Origin: Actinernus sp. WN-2022
Taxonomy: Eukaryota > Cnidaria > Anthozoa > Actiniaria > Actinernidae
Direction: 5' to 3'
Assembly (NCBI GenBank): GCA_030867875.1
Contig: JAOWCC010001751.1
Coordinates: 21,164,026-21,228,025 of the forward strand
Length of the DNA: 64,000 bases
Shown in pieces: positions 56,401 through 61,583 of this stretch. The translations under genes and the position numbers were made by a program. The stretch's first letter is position 1, and each line of letters begins with the position of its first letter. The notes beneath the pieces are model-generated. The model was not told where the DNA came from and searched no databases. It worked only from the letters and a program-made list of their open reading frames with translations.

Positions 56401-59400
56401 CAACAAGAGCCACAGTCTGCCCATTACTGACAGTCAGATTAAGGCCATCAAGGACCTGTTATGATGAATAAATCATATATTTAGCTTGTCTCAGTGAATA
56501 TTATCAATTTAGATTTTACATATAAAACGTGTGGATCCACTACTGAAACCAAGAGGAAGAGACAATAGAGCTGGAGCGGATTTCGATTGAGTGTCGAAAG
56601 CAATCCGTGATTGCTTTGCTTTTGCATTTGCTCAACTTTCCTATTGGCGGTGGAAAATGTTTTGTGATTATTAGCAAATCAAGTGCTAAACTAAAACCAA
56701 ACATGTTTGGTCCATCACGCCATCCACGATTGCGTTTACTTTTCCTCGTGATTGGTTCAAGTAAAACCAATCGTGAATTACTTCAGTTCGTGATTGGCTC
56801 ATTGTGTTTTCACTTGCTCCTGTGATTGGCTCCTGTGATTGGCTATGCAATTACTTTGGTTTTGGGTTTACTACACTCTGAAAACTGATCTAAACACATT
56901 GCAAAACTAAAATAAAGCATTCCAAAATACAAATCCTAGCATATCCATGAGATTTTCTTCATTCCAAATACTTTCACTTCAGAACTAGTCCACCAAATTC
57001 GCCTTTTACCGTAACGAAGTTCGAGCAAGTTGAAATTGTCTTGAAATTGTCTTGTCTTGCACTTAACACAGATTGACTCAAGTAACCGTAAGTTGGAATG
57101 CTTTGTTTTCGTTCTGCAATGTGATTGGTTCTCGTTGTCATAGTGATCCCGGTTACAGTAATCGCACTGTAAATTTCCTTAAAAAACCTATGACAGATAT
57201 GTGTGCAACTAATTGCATGCATGTCCCACATACATGTACCTTGACATCTGGCCGTGATGGGTAGAAGAAGTGGATGTCTGTGAATTCTAGATCTCCCCTG
57301 ACGTCCGCTGGCCTCTCTCCTTCCTCAGAGCTGCTATCGATAGGTGGGGCCCTATCAATGATACTATACAATTCATGTGCAGCACCCTTAGCTGTAGCAA
57401 TAGCTTCTATGTTGGGACCTGCTTGTCCCAACTGGGTTGCACCAATCATGACAGAGAAGAAGACCTAGCCAAAAAAAGAATTTGAATTAATCCTGGCTTT
57501 CGTGAGGTATATGTTTTAAATTTAAATTAATTATTACATTTAGCAATTTATTGTTAAATTAAACACAATAGACATATATGAAATCAAATAGTATCAGCTG
57601 GGCTCGGTTTGCTGGATAAAGAACAAATAAGTTAAATTTATATACTGACAATATTTAGTTATGTGTTATCCACAGGTATGAAGTGTTGGATATTAACCCA
57701 TTGACCCCTATATAGGGCAACCAAAATCACCCCAATTAAATGTTGCATCAAATCTAGAGGCACTGGAGTTCGGATAATGCAACATTATTTCAATGGATAG
57801 ATTAATGGCTAAAGATTTAAGCCAAGCTATAACAATGGATTGATGGACTCCAAACTTTGGAGAAAATGCATTTGTTTTCACTAAATTGGCAACATGTTTC
57901 GTTTCTTCAATATTTGCGAATTTCTAGGAGCTGAAAATCAGCTCAAAAGACCCTTCTCATTTGCACTTAAAATCAAAATCAAACACAAAATATGCACTCG
58001 AAGGTGGAGGAGAATCTCAACAGGCTTAAAGCCCCTCTATGGAGGTCTCCGAGGGCCTACGATTTATCGTCCTTATCCGAGAAGACGTGAAGGTCTAACT
58101 GTTTACTGTTGAATTATGTAAAGGCAGCACAGTCTACTCAGTTATTTTAAGACCTGAGCGTTGGTCCGGCCGGGGTTTGAACCCGTGATCTCCCGCTCGA
58201 CAGATCGGCGCTTAACCACTGAGCTAACCCGGAGGTGGTACCGTACCATCTTTAATCTCTCCAACCACCAGGTTTAAAATACAACAACTGCGAACCATAC
58301 GCATGTCATTCTTAAAACTGCATTTCTTCCTACCACATTTTCCTAAACCCACCTCCAATTGCATGCTGCATAATGGACAACAATTCGACAGGGGGTGAGT
58401 CCCCCTTCTGACACTCTTGTAGGTTTTTTACCCTACAACCAAGAGAAGTGATTTTGACACAAGTCAAGGCCTTTAATGGACAAAAACACAAACTAGTAGG
58501 TATAGCAGGGTAAAAAGATCTCCAACTGGAGAGTTGGAAATTTCATTGAAGAATTATTTGACGTGCACCAAAGCAGAAACTCAACAGAAAATCCCTGTGA
58601 AATCTCCTCACAAAGCTTACTAAAAGCAAGCCACATAGTTTTCAGCCTTCATCACACTTGATGATGTCCTCTGGCTCTCTTTCAATTTGCGCTGTGGTTT
58701 ATATTTATTTGACCTAAATTAGAGCAGTTTTAATTTCATTCATACATGCAAAACCCTACAAAAACACAGTGACTGTAGAATCCTCCTCAACGACATTGCG
58801 GAGAAAGCTTGAGTGGTTAACTTAAAAGGTCAGCAGAATACGTAACTAACCAGGGCTAGCCAAACTTGAACTGAGGGGGGAGGATTGAGGTAGCACTCTG
58901 GATTGCACTAATTTGAGGCAAATTGGCTCAGTAGACAATTGGTTAATTCTGTGGAATACTAATTGTCAATTAATGATTAGAATCAAGGCTTGATTCAATA
59001 TTTGTAATAAACTGCCAATTTTCCCCAACACACTTATTGGTTGATGTTATTTAGTACATGACGTGTTGTATATTACAGTGCATTACTACTGTAACCAGAA
59101 ACAATCATTTTGCAGAACAAAAACAAAGCATTCTGACATCGGTTATTTGAGCCAATCAGTACATTATACAACAGCATTTCAACTAGTTCTAATGCTTTGT
59201 TTTCGCTCTGTACTGTGATTATAGTTCTTGTTGTCTAAGTTTATAATTAAGTCACAACATAAAATTAATTGTCATCAATTTGGAGAGAACATTTCTTTAC
59301 CAAAAATAATGTCTGTACGACAGTACTCTTCTTACCACTAACAAGTCACCACTTGCCAATTCTTTATCCACGACAAGCACAGCTCCATACCTATGGCATT

Positions 59401-61583
59401 AAATAATAAAATATTTAATGGTCAATAATAATATCATAACAAGACTTGAAATAGCTAGTGACCTTAACAAAGGACAAAAAGCAGGCCAAATTTCAGGAAT
59501 GCCAAAGCAAAAATAAAATGGCAGGCGAATATTGTAAAAGTTTGTTGCATTTCATAATTATTTGCTACAGTCAGTGCAATCATGTGGTTGTACTGGGTGA
59601 CAAAAAAATCTTAATTCATATATTTAAATCAAGGTACTTGAACAAGATTGATATTGTTATTAGCAAAATCTGTTTGTAAATGCTATTTTCCACCTCCAAT
59701 CAATTGTCGCTCTTTCTAAAACAGTTTTTTAAAGTTTGTTTGCCATCCAGTTTTTACAAAGCCTTTCCCATGGACAAAAAATCTTAATTCATATATTTAA
59801 ATCAAGGTACTTGAACAAGATTGATATTGTTATTAGCAAAATCTGTTTGTAAATGCTATTTTCTACCTCCAATCAATTGTCGCTCTTTCTAAAACAGTTT
59901 TTTAAAGTTTGTTTGCCATCCAGTTTTTACAAAGCCTTTCCCATGGACAAAAAATCTTAATTCATATATTTAAATCAAGGTACATGTACTTGAACAAGAT
60001 TGATATTGTTATTAGCAAAATCTGTTTGTAAATGCTATTTTCCACCTCCAATCAATTGTCGCTCTTTCTAAAACAGTTTTTTAAAGTTTGTTTGCCATCC
60101 AGTTTTTACAAAGCCTTTCCCATGGGATCTCAAGCACTGAGTTCATCTGCTATTATTAAAGTGGAATATATCAGCATGTAAATTTTCCTGCAAAAGGCCT
60201 ATTACGTCAACCTCAACAAAGTCTTCACATCTGCAGTCTTTACGACACTAATAATGGTTGGGCATGCCTCCCCCATTTATCCCACAAATAAACATAGTAA
60301 ACGTATGTGTTGTCCTTTGTTTATGCATCCCGGTTAGCTCAGTGGTTAAGCTCCTGTCTGTTGAGCGGGAGGTCGCGGGTTCGAGCCCTGGCTGGACCAA
60401 CGCTCAGGGTCTTAAAATAACTGAGTATAGAAGGTTCTGCCTTTGTGAAACAACTGCAAATGGTTATACCTTCACATCTTCTCGGATAAGGACGTATAAT
60501 CGTAGGTCCACTGACGGAGGCAGACTTAGAAGGGACCTCGAGTCCTATTGTTTGTACTCCTGTGATCAGGCTATGATCCAAACGTCTCAAATCAAATATT
60601 AAACTGCAACCTCACGTACTTTATTGAGTCTAGAGAAACATTAATTCGAAATTTGTAACACCGAATAAAGAAAATAATTAACCTACCAGAATGCTAATGC
60701 ATAGGAACCAAACATGATGACTTGAAAAAAGCCAAATCCAAGACCTGTCGACAGACCTTTCCTTGTACCAAATGCTTGAGCCTCACTGAGATGGGAGTTA
60801 TACCTAGTATAGGTAAAACAAGATTTAATACATACCTGTGATAGACCAGTTCACGGTAATTCCGACATTTTGAAAGGGTGAAACCATGTTGCGAAATACA
60901 GTGTTTGTATGGGAATCCGATGCCATATAATTTTCATAAAATCGAATTTCTGAAATTTTCACTGTCTGCAAACTTAAGATACCAGGTAAAAAAATACTGA
61001 TCAAAATTGGAGAGATGTAGCCATGCTGGGAAGCATGCAATCATGTTTTCAGTTTTCCATACATTTATCTGTAAATTTTCCTGTGGACTTTGACACGTTG
61101 TTACAGACAAATGTATCGAAAACTGAAAACACGATTACATGCTTCCCAGCACAGCTGGTACATTTTTTACCTGGTAATCGTAAGTTTGCAGACAGTGAAT
61201 ATTTTAGAAATTCGATTTTACGGAAATTATTTGGCATCGGATTCCCATACAAACACTGTAATTCATGCTATGTTTGCACCCCTTTCAAAATGTCGGAATT
61301 AACCACAAAGAGATTATTGGCTTGACAATAAATGTTTTATGTCCTACCCGTATTGGTAATGTAATACTATACAAAGCACATGGTAAGCACGTGCACAATG
61401 CATGCGGAGTGGGAGTCAATTATTCACTTATGTGGCTTATGTACAAATGTACACCTACCTCTTGTATTCTTTTTCTTCTCCTCCAAACGCTGCTACAGTC
61501 TTCATAGAGGACAACACCTCTTCTGCTATGGCTCCTGCCTTTGCATAAGCATCAAGCTCTTTAGTTGTGAACAATGCTACCAC
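29202..61583 (-). CDS. ABCB1: ABCB1-like multidrug (P-glycoprotein) ABC transporter, 22 exons, 5' end outside window
   Basis: Full-type ABC transporter (TMD1-NBD1-linker-TMD2-NBD2). Family members use ATP hydrolysis to export hydrophobic compounds across the plasma membrane. The 22 exons sum to 3195 nt (1064 residues plus TAA stop) with no frameshift, and all introns are GT-AG. Numbering from the first residue seen: NBD1 has Walker [10 protein letters not shown] (193-201), Q-loop Q241, signature LSGGQ (297-301), Walker B ending LILDE (E322) and H-loop H353. NBD2 has Walker [10 protein letters not shown] (853-861), Q901, signature ISGGQ (959-963), LLLDE (E984) and H1015. Both ATP sites therefore look complete. 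A charged linker (about 396-485) contains RRAS, a basophilic-kinase consensus. The first part of TMD1 (roughly the first 230-240 residues of a typical P-glycoprotein) is not in the window. Orthology to ABCB1 rather than another full-length ABCB paralogue is inferred from motif-level similarity. Confidence 0.96.
29600..29935. mobile_element. Degraded element related to the 62-kb RecQ-carrying element
   Basis: GGAACCAGAGGCC at the left; GAATCTCACTT...TTTGAACCTCGTCTCTGATT is shared with 62292-62348; the right end is TTCTCTCAGCTAGGGTAG. No helicase remnant here. Lies in the last intron of the ABCB gene. Confidence 0.45.
30447..30590. mobile_element. MITE inserted in the LINE (TTTTACAACAAC ends)
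   Basis: 144 bp with perfect 12-bp ends TTTTACAACAAC / GTTGTTGTAAAA. A near-identical copy is at 41716-41862. Both are preceded by GTCAA. Contains AATCAGATTGCGAGAAATTT. No coding capacity. Confidence 0.8.
30720..31110 (+). other. Unidentified sequence inserted in the LINE
   Basis: The expected RT spacing between FDTVD and YLDCR is exceeded by about 350 bp. It contains a frame [20 protein letters not shown] and a donor-like GTAAGT at 31028. Identity unknown; could be another element or a captured exon. Confidence 0.35.
31318..31412. mobile_element. Hairpin element with GCCGCCATGTTGGTG ends, inserted in the LINE
   Basis: GCCGCCATGTTGGTGTAC and GTACACCAACATGGCCGCC are inverted, with the loop TTCCTCGTTAGCTTCTTTTG. 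It separates GPLL from YINDL of the LINE. A second copy with the same loop is at 40728-40796. Confidence 0.75.
31738..32212. mobile_element. MITE with ~170-bp inverted arms
   Basis: Left CCTTTTCCAATTTTGATAGC to AAACCTGGGTAGACGTCAT; right is the inverted match, ending TATCAAAATTGCAAAAGGG. Arms include GTAAATGTGACCTTTCCTG. No coding frame. Confidence 0.8.
32512..32658 (-). CDS. ABCB exon U: NBD2 signature and Walker B
   Basis: 147 nt, 49 codons, phase 0. Encodes [20 protein letters not shown] and [17 protein letters not shown]. The signature is ISGGQ rather than LSGGQ; the S, GG and Q are intact, so activity is plausible. Acceptor TCTTAG, donor GTAAGT. Confidence 0.97.
32936..32998. repeat. 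Perfect hairpin in ABCB intron
   Basis: GTAAGTTTGGGAGAATTCTC pairs with its complement at 32976-32998 across a short loop. Looser pairing (CATGCAAAC/GTTTACATG) extends outward. Confidence 0.7.
33275..33481 (-). CDS. ABCB exon T: NBD2 Q-loop
   Basis: 207 nt, 69 codons, phase 0. Encodes [20 protein letters not shown], the Q-loop [20 protein letters not shown], and ends HSFINSLPK. Acceptor TTCAG, donor GTAAGT. Confidence 0.97.
33706..34166. mobile_element. TTAA-flanked MITE, family 3, copy 1
   Basis: AGGAGAACTGAAGCCTAAA at the left, TTTAGGGTTCAGTTCTCCG at the right, TTAA on both sides (33702-33705, 34167-34170). Same element, opposite orientation, at 43745-44190. Shared core GTACAGACGGCTCAAT and ATGACGTAC. 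Confidence 0.85.
34588..34732. mobile_element. Hairpin MITE with ~46-bp arms
   Basis: TGGTAATAGAACTGAGTGGA...TTTGGTCTGAAATCATA is mirrored at 34676-34726 by TATGATTTCAGACC...TTCTATTACCA. Loop contains GACCGCGAAGCGGTAATC. Confidence 0.8.
35232..35417 (-). CDS. ABCB exon S: NBD2 Walker A
   Basis: 186 nt, 62 codons, phase 0. Encodes [19 protein letters not shown] (A-loop Y), then [15 protein letters not shown] (Walker A) and [13 protein letters not shown]. Of two possible AG acceptors three codons apart, the one after GTTCAG keeps phase 0 and was chosen. Donor GTAAGA. Confidence 0.95.
35841..35997 (-). CDS. ABCB exon R: end of TMD2
   Basis: 157 nt, phase 2 to phase 0. Encodes [20 protein letters not shown], then [20 protein letters not shown] and [12 protein letters not shown], the last TMD2 helix and the run into NBD2. 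Acceptor CTCCAG, donor GTGAGT. Confidence 0.95.
36225..36405. repeat. Inverted repeat AATAACCTA...GTGGCGTC
   Basis: AATAACCTACATTGTGGCGTC at 36233 pairs with GACGCCACAAATAGGTTATT at 36376-36396. CTCGAAGCTCACGTTTCCCT and CTCGAGCTTCG form an inner fold. Confidence 0.6.
36478..36576. repeat. Hairpin with CAGTTTAGCGTGTAGTATGG arms
   Basis: About 38-bp arms (36481-36518 and 36537-36574). Probably a small MITE; flanked by ATTA/CTAAT-like sequence. Confidence 0.7.
36598..36990. mobile_element. MITE with nested inverted-repeat insertion
   Basis: Ends AGATTTAGTACGAGTGGG and ACGAAATCCGTTCTA match the simpler copy at 39548-39722. About 36810-36965 is an extra inverted repeat (CACGTGCAACCCAACAATAG; CAGCTGTTCTCCGCCACC), absent from the other copy. 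Confidence 0.65.
37050..37695. repeat. Degenerate GT-rich tandem repeat tract
   Basis: Many imperfect modules such as GATATTGTGGGTG, AACGTGGGTGGTAAGTAG and GGGTGTCTTGG. Strongly strand-biased (few Cs on the plus strand). The frames across it are low-complexity. It abuts the donor of exon Q. Confidence 0.7.
37706..37846 (-). CDS. ABCB exon Q: TMD2 late helix
   Basis: 141 nt. Encodes [20 protein letters not shown] and [20 protein letters not shown] (vertebrate [30 protein letters not shown]). Acceptor TTTACAG, donor GTAAGT. A degenerate GT-rich repeat tract starts only a few bases beyond the donor. Confidence 0.95.
38735..38835 (-). CDS. ABCB exon P: TMD2 intracellular loop
   Basis: 101 nt, phase 0 to phase 2. 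Encodes [20 protein letters not shown] and [14 protein letters not shown], matching IATEAIENFRTVVSLTQEQK...LQVPY. Acceptor TTCCAG, donor GTGAGT. Confidence 0.95.
39219..39419 (-). CDS. ABCB exon O: TMD2 helix pair
   Basis: 201 nt, 67 codons, phase 0. Starts [18 protein letters not shown] and contains [20 protein letters not shown], typical of the paired mid-TMD2 helices, then ends KDDYIDSGK. Acceptor CTTGTAG, donor GTAAAA. Confidence 0.95.
39548..39722. mobile_element. MITE (uninterrupted copy of the 36598 family)
   Basis: GACGGATTTCGTAAGAGTGG at the left and CACTCGTACGAAATCCGCTC at the right are inverted; TAACCGTATTGTAACTTACTG is shared with the other copy. Confidence 0.65.
40003..40086 (-). 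CDS. ABCB exon N: TMD2 FDD segment
   Basis: 84 nt, 28 codons, phase 0. Encodes [20 protein letters not shown] and SHASDVKG, the conserved WFDDPKNTTGALTTRLA block. Acceptor CTCAAG, donor GTGAGA. Confidence 0.95.
40136..40262 (+). repeat. tRNA-derived SINE (type B)
   Basis: Box A TGGCACAAGTG (40146-40156) fits TRGYNNARNNG and box B GGTTCGAGCCC (40190-40200) fits the RNA polymerase III consensus at correct spacing. It is followed by GTTTGTTTCAGCCAGATCC. Lies between ABCB exons N and M. Confidence 0.75.
40295..40372 (-). CDS. ABCB exon M: TMD2 coupling segment
   Basis: 78 nt, 26 codons, phase 0. Encodes [20 protein letters not shown] then KALLRQ (vertebrate GFTFGKAGEILTKRLRYMVF then RSMLRQ). 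Acceptor CTTACAG, donor GTGGGT. Confidence 0.94.
40728..40796. mobile_element. Hairpin element, second copy of the 31318 type
   Basis: GCCGCCATGTTGGTGCC and GGGGCACCAACAT flank the loop TCCCTCGTTAGCTTCTTTTG. The right arm is shorter than at 31318. Confidence 0.65.
41485..41705. mobile_element. 220-bp MITE with 30-bp perfect inverted ends
   Basis: GGTGCGTTCGATTGACCGTA...TTCCGGAATA at the left, exact complement at the right (ending GGTCAATCGAACGCACCC). Possibly PIF/Harbinger-like by the GGGTGCGTT start, but no target duplication was confirmed. Confidence 0.8.
41716..41862. mobile_element. MITE (second copy, TTTTACAACAAC ends)
   Basis: 147 bp, near-identical to 30447-30590. It directly follows the 41485 MITE. 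Both loci also share AACAAATTGAAGTTAGTTTT upstream, suggesting one larger composite repeat. Confidence 0.8.
42247..42691. mobile_element. MITE of the ATATCGATT-core group, long arms
   Basis: TTTTGTTATAATTATCACAA and ATATCGATTCTACATCAAGT at the left; mirrored by GATGTAGAATCGATATTTGT at the right. Interior shares CATGCTGGTAGAGATAAATG. Confidence 0.75.
43105..43128. repeat. (AC)n microsatellite
   Basis: AAACACACACACACACACCC; simple repeat in an ABCB intron. Confidence 0.9.
43186..43290 (-). CDS. ABCB exon L: TMD2 second helix
   Basis: 105 nt, 35 codons, phase 0. Encodes [20 protein letters not shown] and [15 protein letters not shown], matching GVFTRIDDPETKRQNSNLF...FFLQ of P-glycoprotein. Acceptor ATCCAG, donor GTGTGC. 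Confidence 0.94.
43745..44190. mobile_element. TTAA-flanked MITE, family 3, copy 2
   Basis: AGGAGAACTGAACCCTAAA at the left and GGCTTCAGTTCTCCTT at the right, with TTAA at 43741-43744 and 44191-44194. Inverted relative to 33706-34166. The 126-codon frame across it (43778-44158) is not supported as a gene. Confidence 0.85.
44257..44430 (-). CDS. ABCB exon K: end of linker and first helix of TMD2
   Basis: 174 nt, 58 codons, phase 0. Begins [17 protein letters not shown] (end of linker), then [20 protein letters not shown] and a hydrophobic helix ending [10 protein letters not shown]. Matches the IMKLNLTEWPYFVVG...FAIIFSKI region of P-glycoprotein. Acceptor AACAG, donor GTATGT. Confidence 0.95.
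44700..44752 (-). repeat. 33-bp acidic-coding tandem repeat, part 1
   Basis: On the ABCB-sense strand it reads [12 protein letters not shown]. The matching units at 46052-46130 are separated from it by the element 44753-46051. Intronic as annotated; no clean acceptor/donor pair was found to make it an exon. Confidence 0.6.
44990..45316. mobile_element. MITE copy nested in the RecQ-carrying element
   Basis: GATATCGATTGTACATGAAG, TTTCTTGATTTGGGTGTT and CAATATGCTAATGATGTGAT match the MITE at 14171. The right arm is truncated after CAAGAAATATTCTACC. Confidence 0.7.
45400..45979 (-). pseudogene. RecQ-like ATP-dependent helicase fragment (motifs I-II)
   Basis: In order on the minus strand: [13 protein letters not shown] (motif 0 area), [15 protein letters not shown] (Walker A/motif I), then after a frame shift near 45775 a stretch with [20 protein letters not shown] (motif Ia), then beyond a stop at 45583 [11 protein letters not shown] in the place of the DEAH box, already degenerate. 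Motifs III-VI are missing. RecQ helicases unwind DNA 3'-5'. This fragment cannot be functional. Confidence 0.85.
46052..46130 (-). repeat. 33-bp acidic-coding tandem repeat, part 2
   Basis: GACAAGGTCAAGGTTGAC units, about two and a half; on the ABCB-sense strand they read [13 protein letters not shown]. They end about 50 bp from the donor of linker exon J. Confidence 0.6.
46183..46349 (-). CDS. ABCB exon J: linker with RRAS motif
   Basis: 167 nt, starts phase 1 and ends phase 0. Encodes a serine-rich stretch ([15 protein letters not shown]), then [14 protein letters not shown] and ADSQDKS. RRAS fits the PKA-type consensus; vertebrate P-glycoprotein linkers also carry PKA/PKC sites. Acceptor TTCGCAG, donor GTAAGC. 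Beyond the donor lies a 33-bp acidic-coding tandem repeat broken by a mobile element. Confidence 0.85.
46430..46910. repeat. Strand-asymmetric G-rich repeat
   Basis: ACCGTATTTGATCGAATAAG at the start; GGGGCGCTTAATTGAG, GCTTATTTCAAATTTCGTG and GCTTATTTCAAATGTTGTG as two parallel blocks; a G-run at 46502-46517. Looks like an interspersed element with direct internal repeats. Confidence 0.55.
47481..47757. repeat. 123-bp tandem duplication (2.2 copies)
   Basis: Copies start at 47481, 47604 and 47727 (AAATGAGAAACAAAA). 123 is divisible by three, so the minus strand shows a 147-codon frame with a 41-residue repeat containing [17 protein letters not shown]. No start context or homology supports it as a gene. 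Confidence 0.9.
47979..48030 (-). CDS. ABCB exon I: acidic linker micro-exon
   Basis: 52 nt, starts phase 0 and ends phase 1. Encodes [17 protein letters not shown], a strongly acidic piece of the NBD1-TMD2 linker. Acceptor TTTAAG, donor GTGAAG. Linkers are poorly conserved in sequence, so the support is splice sites, phase and charge; joining to exon J keeps the frame. Confidence 0.8.
48371..48532 (-). CDS. ABCB exon H: NBD1 H-loop
   Basis: 162 nt, 54 codons, phase 0. Encodes [19 protein letters not shown] with the switch histidine, then [20 protein letters not shown] and YRQLVTLQ, the C-terminal end of NBD1. Acceptor TTCACAG, donor GTGCAG. Confidence 0.97.
48604..48774 (-). CDS. ABCB exon G: NBD1 signature and Walker B
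   Basis: 171 nt, 57 codons, phase 0. Contains [15 protein letters not shown] (ABC signature), then Walker B and catalytic glutamate in [12 protein letters not shown], ending VVQAALDK. Acceptor TTTAAG, donor GTAAGA. The 71-bp intron to exon H is the shortest in the gene. Confidence 0.97.
48941..49346. mobile_element. MITE of the ATATCGATT-core group
   Basis: AATATTTCTAGATTTGAGTG and TAATGATGTGACATCATAG at the left; GCAACACTCAAATCAAGG and TTGATGTAGAATCAATATT at the right. Shares CATGCTGGCAGTAAAAACTG-like core with the 42.2-kb copy. Confidence 0.7.
49410..49792. mobile_element. MITE with AGAGTACCGAAGTG ends and inner 83-bp hairpin
   Basis: Outer ends AGAGTACCGAAGTGATG and CACACTTCGGTACTCT. The inner arms (about 49497-49580 and 49623-49705) pair through TACCAAAAATGAGGTG and GAAAATTATATACTC. 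A solo end, CTTCGGTACTCTATTT, is at 50709. Confidence 0.75.
50000..50280. repeat. SINE-tail-like repeat
   Basis: GGAGGTTCGATTTCC resembles a box B; GTTTCAGATCTCACTAAAATTC resembles the tail after the SINE at 40136. An inverted relative lies at 61.66-61.80 kb. Too diverged to classify. Confidence 0.35.
50328..50531 (-). CDS. ABCB exon F: NBD1 Q-loop
   Basis: 204 nt, 68 codons, phase 0. Encodes [18 protein letters not shown], the Q-loop in [20 protein letters not shown], and a helical segment ending GFIKALPQ. Acceptor GCTAG, donor GTAAGA. The preceding intron (50532-56329) is the longest in the gene and holds LINE and Gypsy remnants. Confidence 0.97.
50700..51860. other. AT-rich intron sequence with many TGACGTCA-type sites
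   Basis: GACGTCA occurs repeatedly (near 50932, 51299, 51453, 51468 and 51631). No gene. Possibly the interior of a larger element whose one end is the CTTCGGTACTCT at 50709. Confidence 0.35.
51865..52247. mobile_element. MITE-like fold-back with ~145-bp arms
   Basis: CCACAGGCTTCCCAGACTCG...CGATTCCTACGAA (51868-52007) is mirrored by TTCGTAGGAATCGG...GAAGCCTGTGG (52100-52242). About 92-bp loop. Very similar arms. Confidence 0.8.
52500..52780 (+). pseudogene. LINE reverse-transcriptase fragment
   Basis: Plus-strand pieces: [17 protein letters not shown] (degenerate DFSKAFDT motif), then GQRVV, WKP.NKG and TTQGS. Several stops. Different family from the LINE at 30.2 kb. Confidence 0.65.
52845..52910. 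promoter_or_regulatory. Promoter-like motif cluster
   Basis: GGCGCCGCCATCTTG (YY1-type) followed by CGGAAGTGACG (ETS site overlapping a CRE-like site). No gene start adjoins it; it may be a repeat-borne promoter remnant. Confidence 0.4.
53290..55145 (-). pseudogene. Ty3/Gypsy LTR retrotransposon remnant (gag, protease, RT)
   Basis: In minus-strand order: a gag region (54519-55144) with a degenerate CCHC knuckle ([12 protein letters not shown], first Cys position changed to F); a protease-like LLDMGSQIA (about 54510-54535), where the catalytic DT/SG is DMG and so inactive; RT N-terminal piece (53783-54007); RT core with [13 protein letters not shown] and [14 protein letters not shown] (53312-53632), the YxDD position disrupted. 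RNase H and integrase are absent. LTR borders not resolved. Confidence 0.85.
55390..56290. other. Intron sequence, possible LTR region
   Basis: Follows the gag end of the Gypsy remnant, where a 5' LTR would be expected on the minus strand, but I cannot define TG...CA ends or a second LTR. Confidence 0.3.
56330..56455 (-). CDS. ABCB exon E: NBD1 Walker A
   Basis: 126 nt, 42 codons, phase 0. Encodes [18 protein letters not shown] and then Walker [10 protein letters not shown], followed by [12 protein letters not shown]. Acceptor AACAG, donor GTAAGT. The lysine and serine that contact ATP phosphates and Mg are present. Confidence 0.97.
57240..57464 (-). CDS. ABCB exon D: end of TMD1 and start of NBD1
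   Basis: 225 nt, 75 codons, phase 0 at both ends. It reads [20 protein letters not shown] (last TMD1 helix), then [19 protein letters not shown], and the start of NBD1 with the A-loop aromatic in [13 protein letters not shown]. Acceptor GGCTAG, donor GTACAT. Corresponds to the VFFSVLIGAFSVGQASP...FSYPSR block of P-glycoprotein. Confidence 0.95.
57697..58942. mobile_element. TTAA-flanked element (family 2), copy 2, with SINE inserted
   Basis: TTAA at 57693-57696 and 58943-58946; ends CCCATTGACCCC and GTAGACAATTGG are diverged versions of copy 1. Parallel internal landmarks: TTTGGAGAAAATGCATTTG, AGGAGCTGAAAATCAGCTC, CCTACAACCAAGAGAAGTG. The site of the MITE in copy 1 is empty here. Confidence 0.8.
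58008..58232 (-). repeat. tRNA-derived SINE (type A), copy 1
   Basis: On the minus strand it begins CCGGGTTAGCTCAGTGGTTA (box A) and has GGTTCAAACCC (box B), then AGGTCTTAAAATAACTGAG. Flanked by CCACCT on the minus strand (58002-58007, 58233-58238). Inserted in the family-2 element, where copy 1 is empty. Confidence 0.88.
59336..59390 (-). CDS. ABCB exon C: short TMD1 exon
   Basis: 55 nt micro-exon, acceptor CCATAG, donor GTAAGA. It encodes [18 protein letters not shown], the extracellular turn and start of the last TMD1 helix (vertebrate WYGTTLVLSGEYSIGQVLTV). Accepted because phase, position and residues all fit between exons B and D. Confidence 0.9.
59599..60125. repeat. 174-bp unit in three tandem copies
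   Basis: Copies start at about 59599, 59773 and 59946 (GACAAAAAAATCTTAATTC) and end CCTTTCCCATGG. Nearly identical except for an extra CATGTA in the third copy. Single diverged copies at 2585 and 26555. In the intron between exons B and C. Confidence 0.92.
60328..60600 (+). repeat. tRNA-derived SINE (type A), copy 2
   Basis: Box A TAGCTCAGTGG (60335-60345) and box B GGTTCGAGCCC (60378-60388), then CAACGCTCAGGGTCTTAAAA as in copy 1. Frames on both strands here are SINE artefacts. Confidence 0.88.
60687..60803 (-). CDS. ABCB exon B: TMD1, late helix
   Basis: 117 nt with acceptor CTAG and donor GTAGGT. It encodes [16 protein letters not shown] followed by a glycine- and phenylalanine-rich membrane stretch and FGSYALAFW. 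This matches the YNKNLEEA...YALAFWYG region of P-glycoprotein. Phase 2 at both borders; the W codon is completed by the first base of exon C. Confidence 0.93.
61459..61583 (-). CDS. ABCB exon A (first exon in window): TMD1 intracellular segment
   Basis: 125 nt, 41 codons plus 2 nt. It reads through [17 protein letters not shown] and [14 protein letters not shown], the conserved intracellular-loop segment (AYAKAGAVAEEVL, TVIAFGGQ in vertebrate P-glycoprotein). Acceptor TTTTAG at the high end, donor GTAGGT at the low end. It ends in phase 2; the split codon gives R with exon B. Upstream exons were not found up to 64000. Confidence 0.93.

Noticed and set aside
60328..60400. Possible tRNA gene
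   Set aside because: Pol III boxes are present but the sequence continues into a shared SINE body and does not form a standard acceptor stem.
60258..60602. 114-codon frame and its antisense partner
   Set aside because: Both lie on a tRNA-derived SINE with clear A and B boxes.
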